A DNA stretch of 54,508 nucleotides from VAZQ01 sp035293945 (GCA_035293945.1 DATGLV010000013.1:1-54508); one strand, 5' to 3'; shown: positions 15,989 through 24,800, numbered from the stretch's first letter. Notes: generated from the sequence alone by a model not told the origin. Translations and numbers: made by a program.

Positions 15989-17764
15989 GTGCGGGTCGTA
16001 GACGCAATTGCCGAGTGGTTCGAGGTAGCCGGTTTCCACAAGTATTTTGGCTATGCGGGCGGCTCGATCTGGCCGTTCATGGATGCGCTGACGCCGAAGA
16101 CCAATGTGCTCGAAGGCATCCAGGCCAAGCACGAGTCGCACGCGGTGCATATGGCCGACATGTACTACCGGCTGACCGGCAAGATCGCGCCCTGCATCGT
16201 CAACAAGGGACCGGGCCTGCTCAATGCGGTGGGCGCTGCGGCGAGCGCCATGCACGATTCCGCGCCGGTGCTGATCATTGCGGGCGGCGGCACCACCCAT
16301 TTCATGGGCAAGGCCGGCATGCAGGAGATTTTCTACCACGGCCACGAGGACGCGGTCAGCGTGTTCCGCCCGGTGACCAAGGGCACCTGGATGATCATCC
16401 GGCCCGACTCGGCGATCGAAGTTCTCAACACCGCCGTCAAGGTCGCGACCTCCGGCCGTCCCGGCCCGGTCTTCGTGCAGCTTCCCTATGACATTCAGCT
16501 CGCCCAAGTGGAGGGCGAGGTCGAGCCTCCGCTGCATCGCGGCCCGACTCTGGGGCGCGCGCGCGCCGATCAAGACACCGTCGCCCGCATCGCCGAGATG
16601 ATCGCCAAGGCGGAGCGGCCGCTCTTGCTCGCCGGCGGCGGCGTCATCCGGGCGCAGGCTGCGGACGCGCTGCGGGTGGCGGTCGAGACGCTGCAGATCC
16701 CGGTCGCCACCACGCTGCCCGCCAAGGGGCAGATCTCCGAGGATCATCCGCTGTCGCTCGGCACGCTTGGCCGCTCCGGTTGGGCGAGCGCGGCGGAAGC
16801 CTCGCGCGAGGCCGATCTCATCGTCGGCGTCGGCGCCCGCTTCTCCGACAATCACACCGCCAATTGGCGCAAGGGCTCGATTTATGACGTGAGCAAAACC
16901 AAGATCGTGCAGGTCGATGTCGACGGCAGCGAGATCGGACGCAATTTCCCAGTCGAGCTCGGCGTGGTGAGCGATGCGCGACTGTTCCTCCGGGACCTCG
17001 CAGCGGCGACGCGCAGCGCAAATCCCAAGCATCAGGACTGGATCAAGCGCGCACGCGGCTATCGCAGCGCCTGGCTCAAGGAGATCGAGCCGCTGCAGAA
17101 GGCGAAGACCGCCCCGGTGCATCCGGCGCGTTTGGTCTACGAGGTCGGCGAAGCACTCGGCGAGAACGGCGTCGCCTATATCGATATCGGCGATGTGACC
17201 CAATACGCCGAGGCGTACATGTTCGTGCGCCGGCCAGGCGCATGGCAGGTGAGCCCCGGCATGGCCGAGATGGGATGGGCCGCTTCGGGCGTTGTCGGCG
17301 GCGTCGCGGCCGATCCGTCGCGGCCTTCTGTGGTGCTGACCGGCGATGGCGCCTTCAATCTGGTCAATCAGGCGGTCGCCACGGCCGTCGAATACAATCT
17401 GCCGGCCGTCTGGGTGATCCTCAACAATTACGAGTTCGGCATCGAGCGCAAAGGCATGGAGCGCTCCTATCAACGCTCGCACCCCTGGTGCACCTTTACG
17501 CGCAAGGACACCGGCGAGCGCTACAATCCAGATTACGTGAAACTCGCCCATGCCTATGGGGCGGAGGGCGTGCGCATCGAGGACCCAGAGGCGCTCGGAC
17601 CGGCGCTGCGCAAGGCGATCGCCAGCCGCCGGCCCTGGATCATCGATGTGCCGATCGATCTTAGCGTCGGCTCCTACTTCACCAAAGGCATCGACCGTGC
17701 CTATCCGAGCGAATGGGCAAAAACCTATCCGTCCTATGGCGGACTGCATCACGCAGAAAAGTAA
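15989..17764 (+). CDS. ThDP-dependent enzyme, acetolactate synthase-like
   Basis: A thiamine diphosphate enzyme of about 591 residues with the three-domain plan of acetolactate synthase relatives. The N-terminal activating Glu is in QAKHESHAVHMAD. The cofactor-binding motif is LTGDGAFNLVNQAVATAVEY ending in LNN, the classical GDG-(x)n-NN. The middle domain contains LLLAGGGVIRAQAADALRVA. The substrate could be a 2-keto acid or an acyl-CoA such as in oxalyl-CoA or sulfoacetaldehyde-type members; the sequence alone does not say. The start is uncertain: GTG at 15989 follows a GGAG and gives the natural VRVVDAIAEWF start, while an in-frame TTG at 15899 would add 30 unconserved residues. Followed after a repeat by the LLM oxidoreductase gene. 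Confidence 0.85.
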   Translation: MRVVDAIAEWFEVAGFHKYFGYAGGSIWPFMDALTPKTNVLEGIQAKHESHAVHMADMYYRLTGKIAPCIVNKGPGLLNAVGAAASAMHDSAPVLIIAGGGTTHFMGKAGMQEIFYHGHEDAVSVFRPVTKGTWMIIRPDSAIEVLNTAVKVATSGRPGPVFVQLPYDIQLAQVEGEVEPPLHRGPTLGRARADQDTVARIAEMIAKAERPLLLAGGGVIRAQAADALRVAVETLQIPVATTLPAKGQISEDHPLSLGTLGRSGWASAAEASREADLIVGVGARFSDNHTANWRKGSIYDVSKTKIVQVDVDGSEIGRNFPVELGVVSDARLFLRDLAAATRSANPKHQDWIKRARGYRSAWLKEIEPLQKAKTAPVHPARLVYEVGEALGENGVAYIDIGDVTQYAEAYMFVRRPGAWQVSPGMAEMGWAASGVVGGVAADPSRPSVVLTGDGAFNLVNQAVATAVEYNLPAVWVILNNYEFGIERKGMERSYQRSHPWCTFTRKDTGERYNPDYVKLAHAYGAEGVRIEDPEALGPALRKAIASRRPWIIDVPIDLSVGSYFTKGIDRAYPSEWAKTYPSYGGLHHAEK

Positions 17765-17793
17765 TGGAAACGCTGGGCAATCGATGCGACGCC

Positions 17794-17927
17794 GTAGGGT
17801 GGGCAAAGGCGGCTGAGGGACTTCGATTGATGCACCGCGCCGCATCCGCCTGCCCACGCGGAACGTTGCATCGACCGAGGCTGTGCGCGTGGGCACGGCT
17901 GCGAAGAGCGCGCCTTCGCCCACGCTG
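17794..17927. repeat. Dispersed repeat, GTAGGGTGGGCAA family
   Basis: Begins GTAGGGTGGGCAAAGGCG and ends with CGCCTTCGCCCACGC, so the arms GTGGGCAAAGGCG and CGCCTTCGCCCAC pair at 12 of 13 positions. The 13-mer GTAGGGTGGGCAA recurs exactly, inverted, at 32174-32186. It fills most of the 211-bp gap between the ThDP gene and the LLM gene. Confidence 0.65.
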
Positions 17928-17975
17928 CGAACAACAAACCAATCGTGCTTGGAATTTCCAATTGAGGCTTGATCC

Positions 17976-19034
17976 ATGAGAGTATCGGTCTGCTCGCTCG
18001 GCGAAGAGAACAATGCCCGCTTTCTCGAGCAGGTGAAGCTCGCCGAGCAGCTCGGCTTCCACGCCTTCATGCACGCGGACGAGAAATGGACGCGTGATCC
18101 CTATGTGCGGATCGCCGCCGCGACCCGCATCGCGCCGCGCATCGGCTTCGGCTTCTGCGTCACCGATCCGTATACGCGGCATCCGGCGCTGTCCGCGCAG
18201 GCGCTGGCGACATTGGCCGAGCTCGCACCCGGACGCCTGCGCGTCACCATGGGGGCGGGAAGCCATTTCGAGACGCTGCCGACGATCAGCAATCCAAAAC
18301 CGGTCAAAGGAATCCGCGAGGGCATCGGCTTGATGCGCTCGCTGTGGAAGGGCGAGCGCGTCACCCTCGACGGCGAGATCATCAAGTTCAAGGCCGGCAA
18401 GCTCGACTTCGAGCCGCAGGCGGTGCCTGAGGTCTACATCGCGAGCCGCAGCCCGCTCATCCTGGCGCTCGGCGGCGAGATCGCCGACGGCGTGCTGATC
18501 GGCAGCTTCGCGACTGCGCCCGGCATCGAATACGCCAAGAGCCAAATTCAAAAAGGCCTCGACCGCGCCAAGCGCACCTGGAAGGATATCCAGCTCTGCT
18601 CCTGGGTCTATGTGACGATCCTCGATCGCGAGGACGAGGAGATCCCGGAGAATATCAAGCGCGGCATGAGCCATGCTTTCTGGTCCAGCCGCAAGAGCAT
18701 GACCGAGATGGTCGACAAGCTCTCGGGCGACGTCACGCCCGAATTCCGCAAGTTCCTGCACGAGGCCCCGCACGAGTGGTCGCCCGAGGTGATGGCCGAG
18801 CTGCGTCGGCTGATGCCGCGCGGTATCTTTAACACCATGTCGATCGTCGGAACCGCCAAGCAGGTCGTCGAGCGCCTGAAGTCGCTCGAGACGGTCGGCG
18901 TGCAGGAGGCCATCATGTGGCCGTTCCCCAAGCCCGGACAGGAAGTCGAGGACATGCTGATCCAGCTCGGCCACGAGGTCCTGCCGCACGTTTCGGTGCG
19001 GCCGAAACGGGAGGCCTACCGGCTTGTCGATTAA
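17976..19034 (+). CDS. LLM class flavin/F420-dependent oxidoreductase (1)
   Basis: A 352-residue member of the luciferase-like monooxygenase superfamily, in the branch near methylene-tetrahydromethanopterin reductase. Such proteins use F420 or FMN. Features are FLEQVKLAEQLGFHAFMHADEKW, VTDPYTRHPALSAQALATLAEL, RLRVTMGAGSHFETL (phosphate-binding bulge region) and IREGIGLMRSLWKGE. The F420 biosynthesis genes 8 kb downstream on the same strand make F420 the likelier cofactor; that is inference. It is a close paralogue of the gene at 38.3 kb (about 65% identity by eye over a 57-residue stretch). Its 3' end overlaps the RpiR gene by 11 bp, so translation is coupled. Substrate unknown. Confidence 0.85.
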   Translation: MRVSVCSLGEENNARFLEQVKLAEQLGFHAFMHADEKWTRDPYVRIAAATRIAPRIGFGFCVTDPYTRHPALSAQALATLAELAPGRLRVTMGAGSHFETLPTISNPKPVKGIREGIGLMRSLWKGERVTLDGEIIKFKAGKLDFEPQAVPEVYIASRSPLILALGGEIADGVLIGSFATAPGIEYAKSQIQKGLDRAKRTWKDIQLCSWVYVTILDREDEEIPENIKRGMSHAFWSSRKSMTEMVDKLSGDVTPEFRKFLHEAPHEWSPEVMAELRRLMPRGIFNTMSIVGTAKQVVERLKSLETVGVQEAIMWPFPKPGQEVEDMLIQLGHEVLPHVSVRPKREAYRLVD

Positions 19035-19959
19035 TGCAAAGCGGGCGGAGCGCGCCGGGCGAGCGCCCCGGCGGCGGGCGGGCGGCTCGGAAGATGTGAT
19101 CGACGAGCTGCGGCGCCAGTACGACCGTCTGACCCAGTCGCAGAAGCGCATTGCCGAATACATCGTCGATCATCCGGACCGGGTGGCATTCTCCACCGTC
19201 GACCAGATGGCCGGCCAGCTCGGAATCAATCCGTCGACGATCGTACGCTTCACCTATCGGCTGGGCTTGAAGGGCTTTCCCGACCTGCAGGAGCGTACGC
19301 GGGCGCTGGTACGCGGCCAGCTTTCGGCCGCAAGCGACATCGTCAATGAGAATTCGGTGCTTGCGCATCTTGAAGGGAGCGCCTTCGGGACCTCGCTCGA
19401 GCAGGATCTACAAAACCTCCGCCGCACCATTTCCGCCGTCAAAGCCGAAGACCTGCAGCGCGCGAGCGACATCATCGCGGCCGCCCGCCAAGTATTCGTG
19501 ATCGGCTCCTTTAATGCCTATAGCGTCGCCTTCTTCTTGGGGCTCGCGCTCGACCGGATCCGTGGCAACACCACGCTGTGGAGCGGCGACATGACCCTGC
19601 AGGCCTCGCAGTCGCTGGCGATCGGAGCGGAAGACTGCCTGGTCGCGTTTACCTCCGCGCCTTACGCGGTCTCCACACAGCGCGCGGCACAACTCGCCAA
19701 GGAGGCCGGATGCAGGGTGATCGCGGTGACCGACACACCGATTTCCGCGGTCGGGCAGATTGCCGATGTGGTGCTGGCGGCGGCCTCGACCGGCGCCGGG
19801 CTGCAGAACTCGTTCGTCGCCGCCATGGCGATCGCCAATGCGCTGCTCAACGGTGTCGCCGCCGCCAATAGCGAGCACACGCTCGAGCGCTATGGCCGGC
19901 TCAACAAGCTGCTTGGCCGTCTCGACGCATTTCTGCTGAAGGCTGACGATGCCGAATGA
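19024..19959 (+). CDS. RpiR/MurR family regulator with SIS domain
   Basis: A 311-residue transcription regulator. The N-terminal HTH_6 domain covers about residues 26-100 (DELRRQYDRLTQSQKRIAEY, DQMAGQLGINPSTIVRFTYR). The C-terminal SIS domain, a phosphosugar-binding fold, covers about 140-290 (RQVFVIGSFNAYSVAFFLG, DCLVAFTSAPYAVSTQRAA, GCRVIAVTDTPISAVGQIAD). The TTG at 19024 follows GGGAGG by nine bases and overlaps the LLM gene. The next gene overlaps its stop by 11 bp. Members such as HexR and RpiR sense sugar phosphates; being co-transcribed toward fgd, it could report sugar-phosphate level to this operon. Ligand and targets are inferred. Confidence 0.88.
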   Translation: MSINAKRAERAGRAPRRRAGGSEDVIDELRRQYDRLTQSQKRIAEYIVDHPDRVAFSTVDQMAGQLGINPSTIVRFTYRLGLKGFPDLQERTRALVRGQLSAASDIVNENSVLAHLEGSAFGTSLEQDLQNLRRTISAVKAEDLQRASDIIAAARQVFVIGSFNAYSVAFFLGLALDRIRGNTTLWSGDMTLQASQSLAIGAEDCLVAFTSAPYAVSTQRAAQLAKEAGCRVIAVTDTPISAVGQIADVVLAAASTGAGLQNSFVAAMAIANALLNGVAAANSEHTLERYGRLNKLLGRLDAFLLKADDAE

Positions 19960-21199
19960 AGTCTCCCGGGCCAAGCCGCCCGCGGCGCTTGCGGGTATTC
20001 GCGTGCTCGATCTCGCCGACAATGCGGTGGCCTATACGGGCCGCCTGCTCGCTGATCTCGGGGCCGAGGTCATTCGCATCGAGCCCCCGCAGGGCAGCAC
20101 GCTGCGCCGTGCCGCGCCGCTCGCAATGACCGATGCCGGCGTGGCGAGCTGTGCACACGCGTTCTGGAATGCCAACAAGAAGGCGGTGACGCTCGATCTG
20201 TCCTGCGCGGACGGGGCGCGGCTGTTCACGGAGCTTGTCGCCAAAAGCGACGTCGTCATCGAGACCTTTGCGCCGGGCACGCTCGATGCGTGGGGCATCG
20301 GCTACGAAGCGATGAAAGACCGCAATCCGGGCATCATCCTGGTGTCGGTCACACCTTACGGACAGAGCGGCCCATGCGCCAAGTTCCGCGCCACCGACCT
20401 CACATTGCTGGCGGCGGGCGGCTTGCTGTCGCTCGGCGGCTATCCGGAGATCGGCCCGGTCGCAGTTGCGGGTGAGCAAGGGTACCTCGCCTCCGCGATA
20501 TTCGGCGCGGTCGCATGTCTCAAGGCACTGCTCGAGCGCGAGGGCACCAACCACGGTCAGTGGCTCGATGTTTCGGGTCAAGAATGCGTCGCCTTCGCGC
20601 TAGAGGACGCGATTCCGGAATGGTATCTCGCCCATAACATTCGCCGCCGCACCGGCGATCAGGCGCGCGAAGCCGGAACCGGCATTTATCCGTGCCGTGA
20701 CGGCTATATCAGCATGGTGGCGGGCCGGCTCGGCACCGCCAAAGCGTTCAAGGCCCTGGTGCAATGGGTCGCCGAGAGCGGCACGCCCGGCGGAGCTGAG
20801 CTGCTCGACGAGCGCTGGCAGGATTTCAAGTTTCGCCAGAGTCCGGAGGGTGTCGCTCGGTTTGCCCAGATATTTGGTGCCTTCTGCGCAGAGCGCGGCA
20901 AGCAAGAGCTTTATCGCGAAGGCCAGGCGCGGCAGATCGCGATTGCGCCCGTCAACACGGTTGCGGATATCGTCGGCGACGCACAGCTGCGCGCCAACGG
21001 CTTCTTCCAAACGCTGCACGATGGCGCGCTCGACTGCGACGTGACGCTGCCCGGACCGCCCTATCGCCTGTCACGCACGCCGGCGGGCCTGCGCGAAGCG
21101 GCGAGCGCCGCCGGCAGTCATAACCGGGCGGTCTACATGGACGAGCTCGGCTTGAGCGAAAATGAGCTCTTCGCCCTCACCAGTGCCGGGGTCGTGTGA
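19949..21199 (+). CDS. CaiB/BaiF family CoA-transferase, Asp-containing subunit
   Basis: A 416-residue family III CoA-transferase, which moves CoA from one acid to another through an aspartyl anhydride. The N-terminal LAGIRVLDLADNAVAYTGRL and LLADLGAEVIRIEPPQGS match the family, and FAPGTLDAWGIGYEAM follows. Asp150 in FRATDLTLLAAGG lies at the position of the catalytic Asp. The gene is 3 bp ahead of a second CaiB-family gene that lacks this Asp, suggesting a heteromeric transferase as in benzylsuccinate CoA-transferase (BbsEF). Substrate unknown. The ATG overlaps the RpiR gene. Confidence 0.88.
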   Translation: MPNEVSRAKPPAALAGIRVLDLADNAVAYTGRLLADLGAEVIRIEPPQGSTLRRAAPLAMTDAGVASCAHAFWNANKKAVTLDLSCADGARLFTELVAKSDVVIETFAPGTLDAWGIGYEAMKDRNPGIILVSVTPYGQSGPCAKFRATDLTLLAAGGLLSLGGYPEIGPVAVAGEQGYLASAIFGAVACLKALLEREGTNHGQWLDVSGQECVAFALEDAIPEWYLAHNIRRRTGDQAREAGTGIYPCRDGYISMVAGRLGTAKAFKALVQWVAESGTPGGAELLDERWQDFKFRQSPEGVARFAQIFGAFCAERGKQELYREGQARQIAIAPVNTVADIVGDAQLRANGFFQTLHDGALDCDVTLPGPPYRLSRTPAGLREAASAAGSHNRAVYMDELGLSENELFALTSAGVV

Positions 21200-21202
21200 G
21201 CC

Positions 21203-22414
21203 ATGCGTTTTTCCGAGCTCCGCGTGCTGGATTTCTGCTGGGTCGGCGCCGGCGCCTTCGTAACGCGCCTGCTTGCCGACATGGGTGCCGACGTGATCAA
21301 GGTCGAGTCGCACGCGCATCCGGACAATCTGCGTCTCTCAGGACCGCATAAGAGCGGTGCCAAGCATCTCGAAGGCTCCGGCTACTTCGCTTCGCGCAAT
21401 ACCAACAAACGGAGCCTCGCGCTGAACATGGGCCATCCGCAGGCGCGCGCCCTTGCCAAGCGACTCGCGGAAAAATGCTCGGTTGTGACCAACAATTTCC
21501 GGCCCGGAATCATGGAACGTTGGGGGCTGGGCTACGCTGAGCTCGCCGCAATGAATCCAGCGCTCATTTACTTGTCGATGCCCATGCAGGGGAGCCACGG
21601 CCCGCACAAGAGCTATATCGGATTCGGCTCCACGATCTCGGCGATTGCGGGGCTGGTCGAGATGTCGGGCGCGCCGGAGCGGGCGCCGATCGGTACCGGC
21701 ACGCATTATCCCGACCATGTGCCCAATCCGGGCCACGCGCTGGTCGGGCTGTTAGCCGCGATCTTTCACCGCGCCCGCACCGGCGAAGGACAATATATCG
21801 AGCTGGCGCAGCTCGAATCCACCGTCAACCTGCTCGGCCCCAATATCGTGCGCCATTCCGCCTGCGGCGCGCTGCCCCACCGCAATGGAAATAGGCGCTT
21901 GGGCTCGGCGCCATGCGGGGTCTTTCGCTGTGCCGGCGATGACGTGTGGTGCGCGATCGAGATCGAGGATGATGGCGGCTGGCAATCGCTCGTCGAGGTG
22001 CTCGGCTCGCCCGCATGGATGCGCGATCCGCGTCTTGAAACGCTCATGGGACGCAGCGCCGCCATCGACACGATCGAGCAAAATCTCGCACAGGAGACCC
22101 GCAACCGCAATGCGCAAGAGCTCGCGCTCGCCCTGCAGGCGCGCGGGGTCGCGAGCTCCGTGGTCGAGACCAGCCGCGATGTGATGGAAGACCCCCAGCT
22201 CAACGCGCGCGGATATTGGCGCAGCATCGAGCACGCCGAGATGGGGCGCATCACCGTCAACCTGCCGCCATTCTTCGCAACCGAGGAGGGGCGCAAGCGC
22301 GAACCGTCAGCGCCGCCGCTGCTCGGCGAGCATACCCGCGATATCGCCACGTCTTTGCTCGGCCTTTCCGAGAACGAGTGCACGCGCCTCATCAACGAAC
22401 AGGTGCTGTGGTGA
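21203..22414 (+). CDS. CaiB/BaiF family CoA-transferase, probable non-catalytic subunit
   Basis: A 403-residue partner of the preceding gene. It has the family fold marks FSELRVLDFCWVGAGAFVT, LLADMGADVIKVESHAHPD and NTNKRSLALNMGHPQARALA. At the catalytic position the sequence is SYIGFGSTISAIAGL, with Gly142 where Asp is needed, so this chain alone should be inactive. The pairing of one Asp-bearing and one Asp-lacking chain is the reason to call it a heteromer. The stop overlaps the GTG of the enoyl-CoA hydratase gene (GTGA), showing tight coupling. Confidence 0.85.
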   Translation: MRFSELRVLDFCWVGAGAFVTRLLADMGADVIKVESHAHPDNLRLSGPHKSGAKHLEGSGYFASRNTNKRSLALNMGHPQARALAKRLAEKCSVVTNNFRPGIMERWGLGYAELAAMNPALIYLSMPMQGSHGPHKSYIGFGSTISAIAGLVEMSGAPERAPIGTGTHYPDHVPNPGHALVGLLAAIFHRARTGEGQYIELAQLESTVNLLGPNIVRHSACGALPHRNGNRRLGSAPCGVFRCAGDDVWCAIEIEDDGGWQSLVEVLGSPAWMRDPRLETLMGRSAAIDTIEQNLAQETRNRNAQELALALQARGVASSVVETSRDVMEDPQLNARGYWRSIEHAEMGRITVNLPPFFATEEGRKREPSAPPLLGEHTRDIATSLLGLSENECTRLINEQVLW

Positions 22415-23190
22415 GCTCACTTCTGATCACGCGCGAAGGCGGGGTTGCGTCTGTCACGCTCAACCGACCCGAGAAGCGCAACGCCATCGACGACGCGACC
22501 CGCGATGCACTCGCGGACGCCTTCGCAAGCTTCGATGCCGACAGCGCCATACGGGTCGTGATCCTGACCGGGGCCGGCAGCGCCTTCTGCGCCGGCGTTG
22601 ATCTTACGACGCCCGGCAATGTGGTGGCCGGGTCAACCATCGCAGCGAGCCCGATTCCGACGCGCCCGCGCCTGACCGCCCCGCTCGATGCCTTCGGCAA
22701 GCCGGTGATTGCAGCGCTCAATGGCGTAGCGGTCGGCGGCGGCCTGGAAATGGCGCTTGCCTGCGATATTCGCATCGCCGCCGTCGGCGCAAAATTCGGA
22801 CTCACCGAAGCGCGGATCGGCAGTCTGCCGGGCAGCGGCGGCACGCAGCGTCTGGTCGGCGCGGTCGGTCGCGCCTTCGCGGCACAAATGCTGTTCACCG
22901 GCGAATTGGTCACCGCCGAGCAGGCGCTCGCCGCCGGGCTGATTTCCGAGGTGCACCCTCCCGAAGCGTTGATCGAGCGCGCGCAGGCCTTGGCCAAGGC
23001 GATCGCCGAGAATGCGCCGCTGTCGCTCCTCGCCATCAAGAAGGCGCTGCGCGCCGCAACCGACCTGCCGCTGGCGGCCGGCTTCGAGCTTGAGCGCTCA
23101 CTCTACGGTCTGCTGACGATGACGGAAGATCGCGAAGAAGGCCGCAAGGCGTTTCGCGAGAAACGCAAACCCAATTTTCAAGGGAAGTGA
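22411..23190 (+). CDS. Enoyl-CoA hydratase/isomerase family protein
   Basis: A 259-residue crotonase-fold enzyme, likely adding water to an enoyl-CoA made in this pathway. Visible features are ITREGGVASVTLNRPEKRNA at the start, the oxyanion-hole segment GAGSAFCAGVDLTTPG, and IAALNGVAVGGGLEMALACD. A Glu follows in FGLTEARIGSLPGSGGTQRL, where hydratases carry catalytic Glu. The GTG at 22411 overlaps the preceding stop; earlier in-frame codons extend into the CoA-transferase gene and are not conserved. No acyl-CoA dehydrogenase or hydroxyacyl-CoA dehydrogenase is in the cluster. Confidence 0.9.
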   Translation: MSSLLITREGGVASVTLNRPEKRNAIDDATRDALADAFASFDADSAIRVVILTGAGSAFCAGVDLTTPGNVVAGSTIAASPIPTRPRLTAPLDAFGKPVIAALNGVAVGGGLEMALACDIRIAAVGAKFGLTEARIGSLPGSGGTQRLVGAVGRAFAAQMLFTGELVTAEQALAAGLISEVHPPEALIERAQALAKAIAENAPLSLLAIKKALRAATDLPLAAGFELERSLYGLLTMTEDREEGRKAFREKRKPNFQGK

Positions 23191-23205
23191 GCAAGGAAAA
23201 TAAGA

Positions 23206-24348
23206 ATGGCGTGGCGAAAAGCTTCTATCTGCGGGGTCGGACATTCGCGCCAGGGCAAGCTGCCGGACGAGACGCCAGTCACGCTCGCCGCGGAGGCACT
23301 GCGCAATGCGCTGGATGATTGCGGCATCGACAAGAGCGAGATCGACGGACTGCTCACGCTGCCCGGCACCTCTTCGCCGGAAGCCGCCAAGAATTATCTG
23401 GTGCTGGGCGAGCGGCTGGGCATCAATCCGCGCGTCACCGGCAGCCTGGTGATGGGCGGGGCGACGGCAGGAGCCTGCGTCGAGATGGCCGCCATGGCGG
23501 TGCAGAACGGCATGGCCAAGACGGTTGCCTGCATCTTCGCCGACACGGCGCGCACTGCCGGCAACAAGTTCGGCGCCGCTTCCGGCGGCGAGGACAGCTG
23601 GGCGGTGTGGGGAATGCTCGGCAATGCCGCCAACAGCGCGCTCGGCATGCGCCGGCACATGGCGCTCTACGGCACCACCAGCGAGCAGCTCGGCTGGATC
23701 GCTGTGACTTGCCGCAAGCACGCGTCAATGAATCCGAACGCCGTGATGCGTGATCCGATCACGCTCGAGGACCATCAGAAGTCGCGGCTCATTGTCGATC
23801 CGCTGCACATGCTCGATTGTTGCCTGATCTCCGACGGCGCGGTCTGCATCCTGGTGACGTCGCCCGAGCGGGCACGCGACTGCCGCAAGAAGCCGGTCTC
23901 GATCCTCGGCATGGGCCAGGGCCACACCACAGAGAACCTGCGCACGCGCGATTGGTGGTACCTGCCGCACCAGGCGCGCTGCATTGCGGATGCCTACAAG
24001 ATGGCGGGCGTCGGCCCGGGAGATATCGACGTGGCGCAGCTCTACGATAATTTCACTGTGGCGGTGCTGTTCTGGCTGGAGCACGCGGGCTTCTGCAAGA
24101 TCGGCGAAGCCGGAGCCTACGTCGAGGGCGGCACCCGCATCGCACTTGGCGGCAACGGGGTGCCGATCAACACCGCGGGCGGCAACCTCTCAGAATCCTA
24201 CATGCAGGGGTGGCTGCATGTCGTCGAAGGCGTGCGGCAGATCCGCGGCGAGTGCGGGCCGCGGCAGGTCGAGGATGCGGAAGTCTGCCTCGTCACCGGC
24301 CGCGGCATGACGCTCAATACCGCGAGCGCCATGATCCTCGGACAATGA
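23206..24348 (+). CDS. Thiolase family protein (SCP-x/lipid-transfer type)
   Basis: A 380-residue thiolase-fold protein of the group found with DUF35 partners. The N-terminal half has VGHSRQGKLPDETPVTLAAE and LVMGGATAGACVEMAAMAV, the region of the thiolase nucleophile, with Cys91 the candidate. The C-terminal half has DVAQLYDNFTVAVLFWLEHAG and NTAGGNLSESYMQGWLHVVE, typical of the family. It should cleave or form a beta-ketoacyl-CoA together with the next gene product. Its stop overlaps the next start as ATGA. The arrangement resembles BbsB/BbsA benzoylsuccinyl-CoA thiolase, an analogy rather than a substrate call. Confidence 0.85.
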   Translation: MAWRKASICGVGHSRQGKLPDETPVTLAAEALRNALDDCGIDKSEIDGLLTLPGTSSPEAAKNYLVLGERLGINPRVTGSLVMGGATAGACVEMAAMAVQNGMAKTVACIFADTARTAGNKFGAASGGEDSWAVWGMLGNAANSALGMRRHMALYGTTSEQLGWIAVTCRKHASMNPNAVMRDPITLEDHQKSRLIVDPLHMLDCCLISDGAVCILVTSPERARDCRKKPVSILGMGQGHTTENLRTRDWWYLPHQARCIADAYKMAGVGPGDIDVAQLYDNFTVAVLFWLEHAGFCKIGEAGAYVEGGTRIALGGNGVPINTAGGNLSESYMQGWLHVVEGVRQIRGECGPRQVEDAEVCLVTGRGMTLNTASAMILGQ

Positions 24349-24800
24349 TTTCAGCTCCAGGTGCAATGATGAACCAAACCACCGCGCCCGCCGACCCGCT
24401 GCCGATCAAGCCGGCCATCAGCGAACTGAACAAGCCGTTCTGGGACGGCTGTCGCGCCCACAAGCTCCTGGCGCAGCGATGCAGGAAATGCGGCGAGCAC
24501 CGCTACCCGATCGCGCCGGTGTGCCCGAACTGCCTCTCGACCGAATATGAATGGCGCGAGCTGTCGGGCCGCGGTGAGCTCTTCTCCTACATCATCATTC
24601 ACCGCGGCTATCACCCGTATTGGGCGCAGCGCGTGCCCTACAACGTCGCCTTTATCGAGCTCGAGGAGGGCTTGCGTATGTTCTCCAACATCGTAGGCAC
24701 CCCGAATGAATCGTTACGGGTCGGCCAGAAGGTGAAGGTTGCATTCGAGCAGCGCGCCGAGGATCTGGTGGTGCCGGTGTTCGAGGTGGCGGCAGGCTAA
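24345..24800 (+). CDS. DUF35 zinc-ribbon/OB-fold protein, thiolase partner
   Basis: A 151-residue protein with an N-terminal helix (ISELNKPFWDGCRAHKLLAQ), a zinc ribbon (CRKCGEHRYP and CPNC) and a C-terminal OB fold (GRGELFSYIIIHRGYHPYW, GTPNESLRVGQKVKVAFE). Such proteins bind acyl-CoA and form a complex with thiolases, as BbsA does with BbsB. The ATG at 24345 overlaps the thiolase stop (ATGA), which fixes the start. About 105 bp separate it from fgd, the only sizeable gap in this run. Confidence 0.88.
   Translation: MISAPGAMMNQTTAPADPLPIKPAISELNKPFWDGCRAHKLLAQRCRKCGEHRYPIAPVCPNCLSTEYEWRELSGRGELFSYIIIHRGYHPYWAQRVPYNVAFIELEEGLRMFSNIVGTPNESLRVGQKVKVAFEQRAEDLVVPVFEVAAG

Noticed and set aside
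17794..17927. A small RNA gene in the ThDP-LLM gap
   Set aside because: The hairpins belong to a dispersed repeat present again at 32 kb, and no promoter/terminator pair is evident.
15962..18070. A 702-codon open frame on the minus strand
   Set aside because: It is antisense to the ThDP and LLM genes, whose motifs are intact. Its translation is Arg/His/Asp-rich with no domain, as expected for a GC-rich shadow frame.
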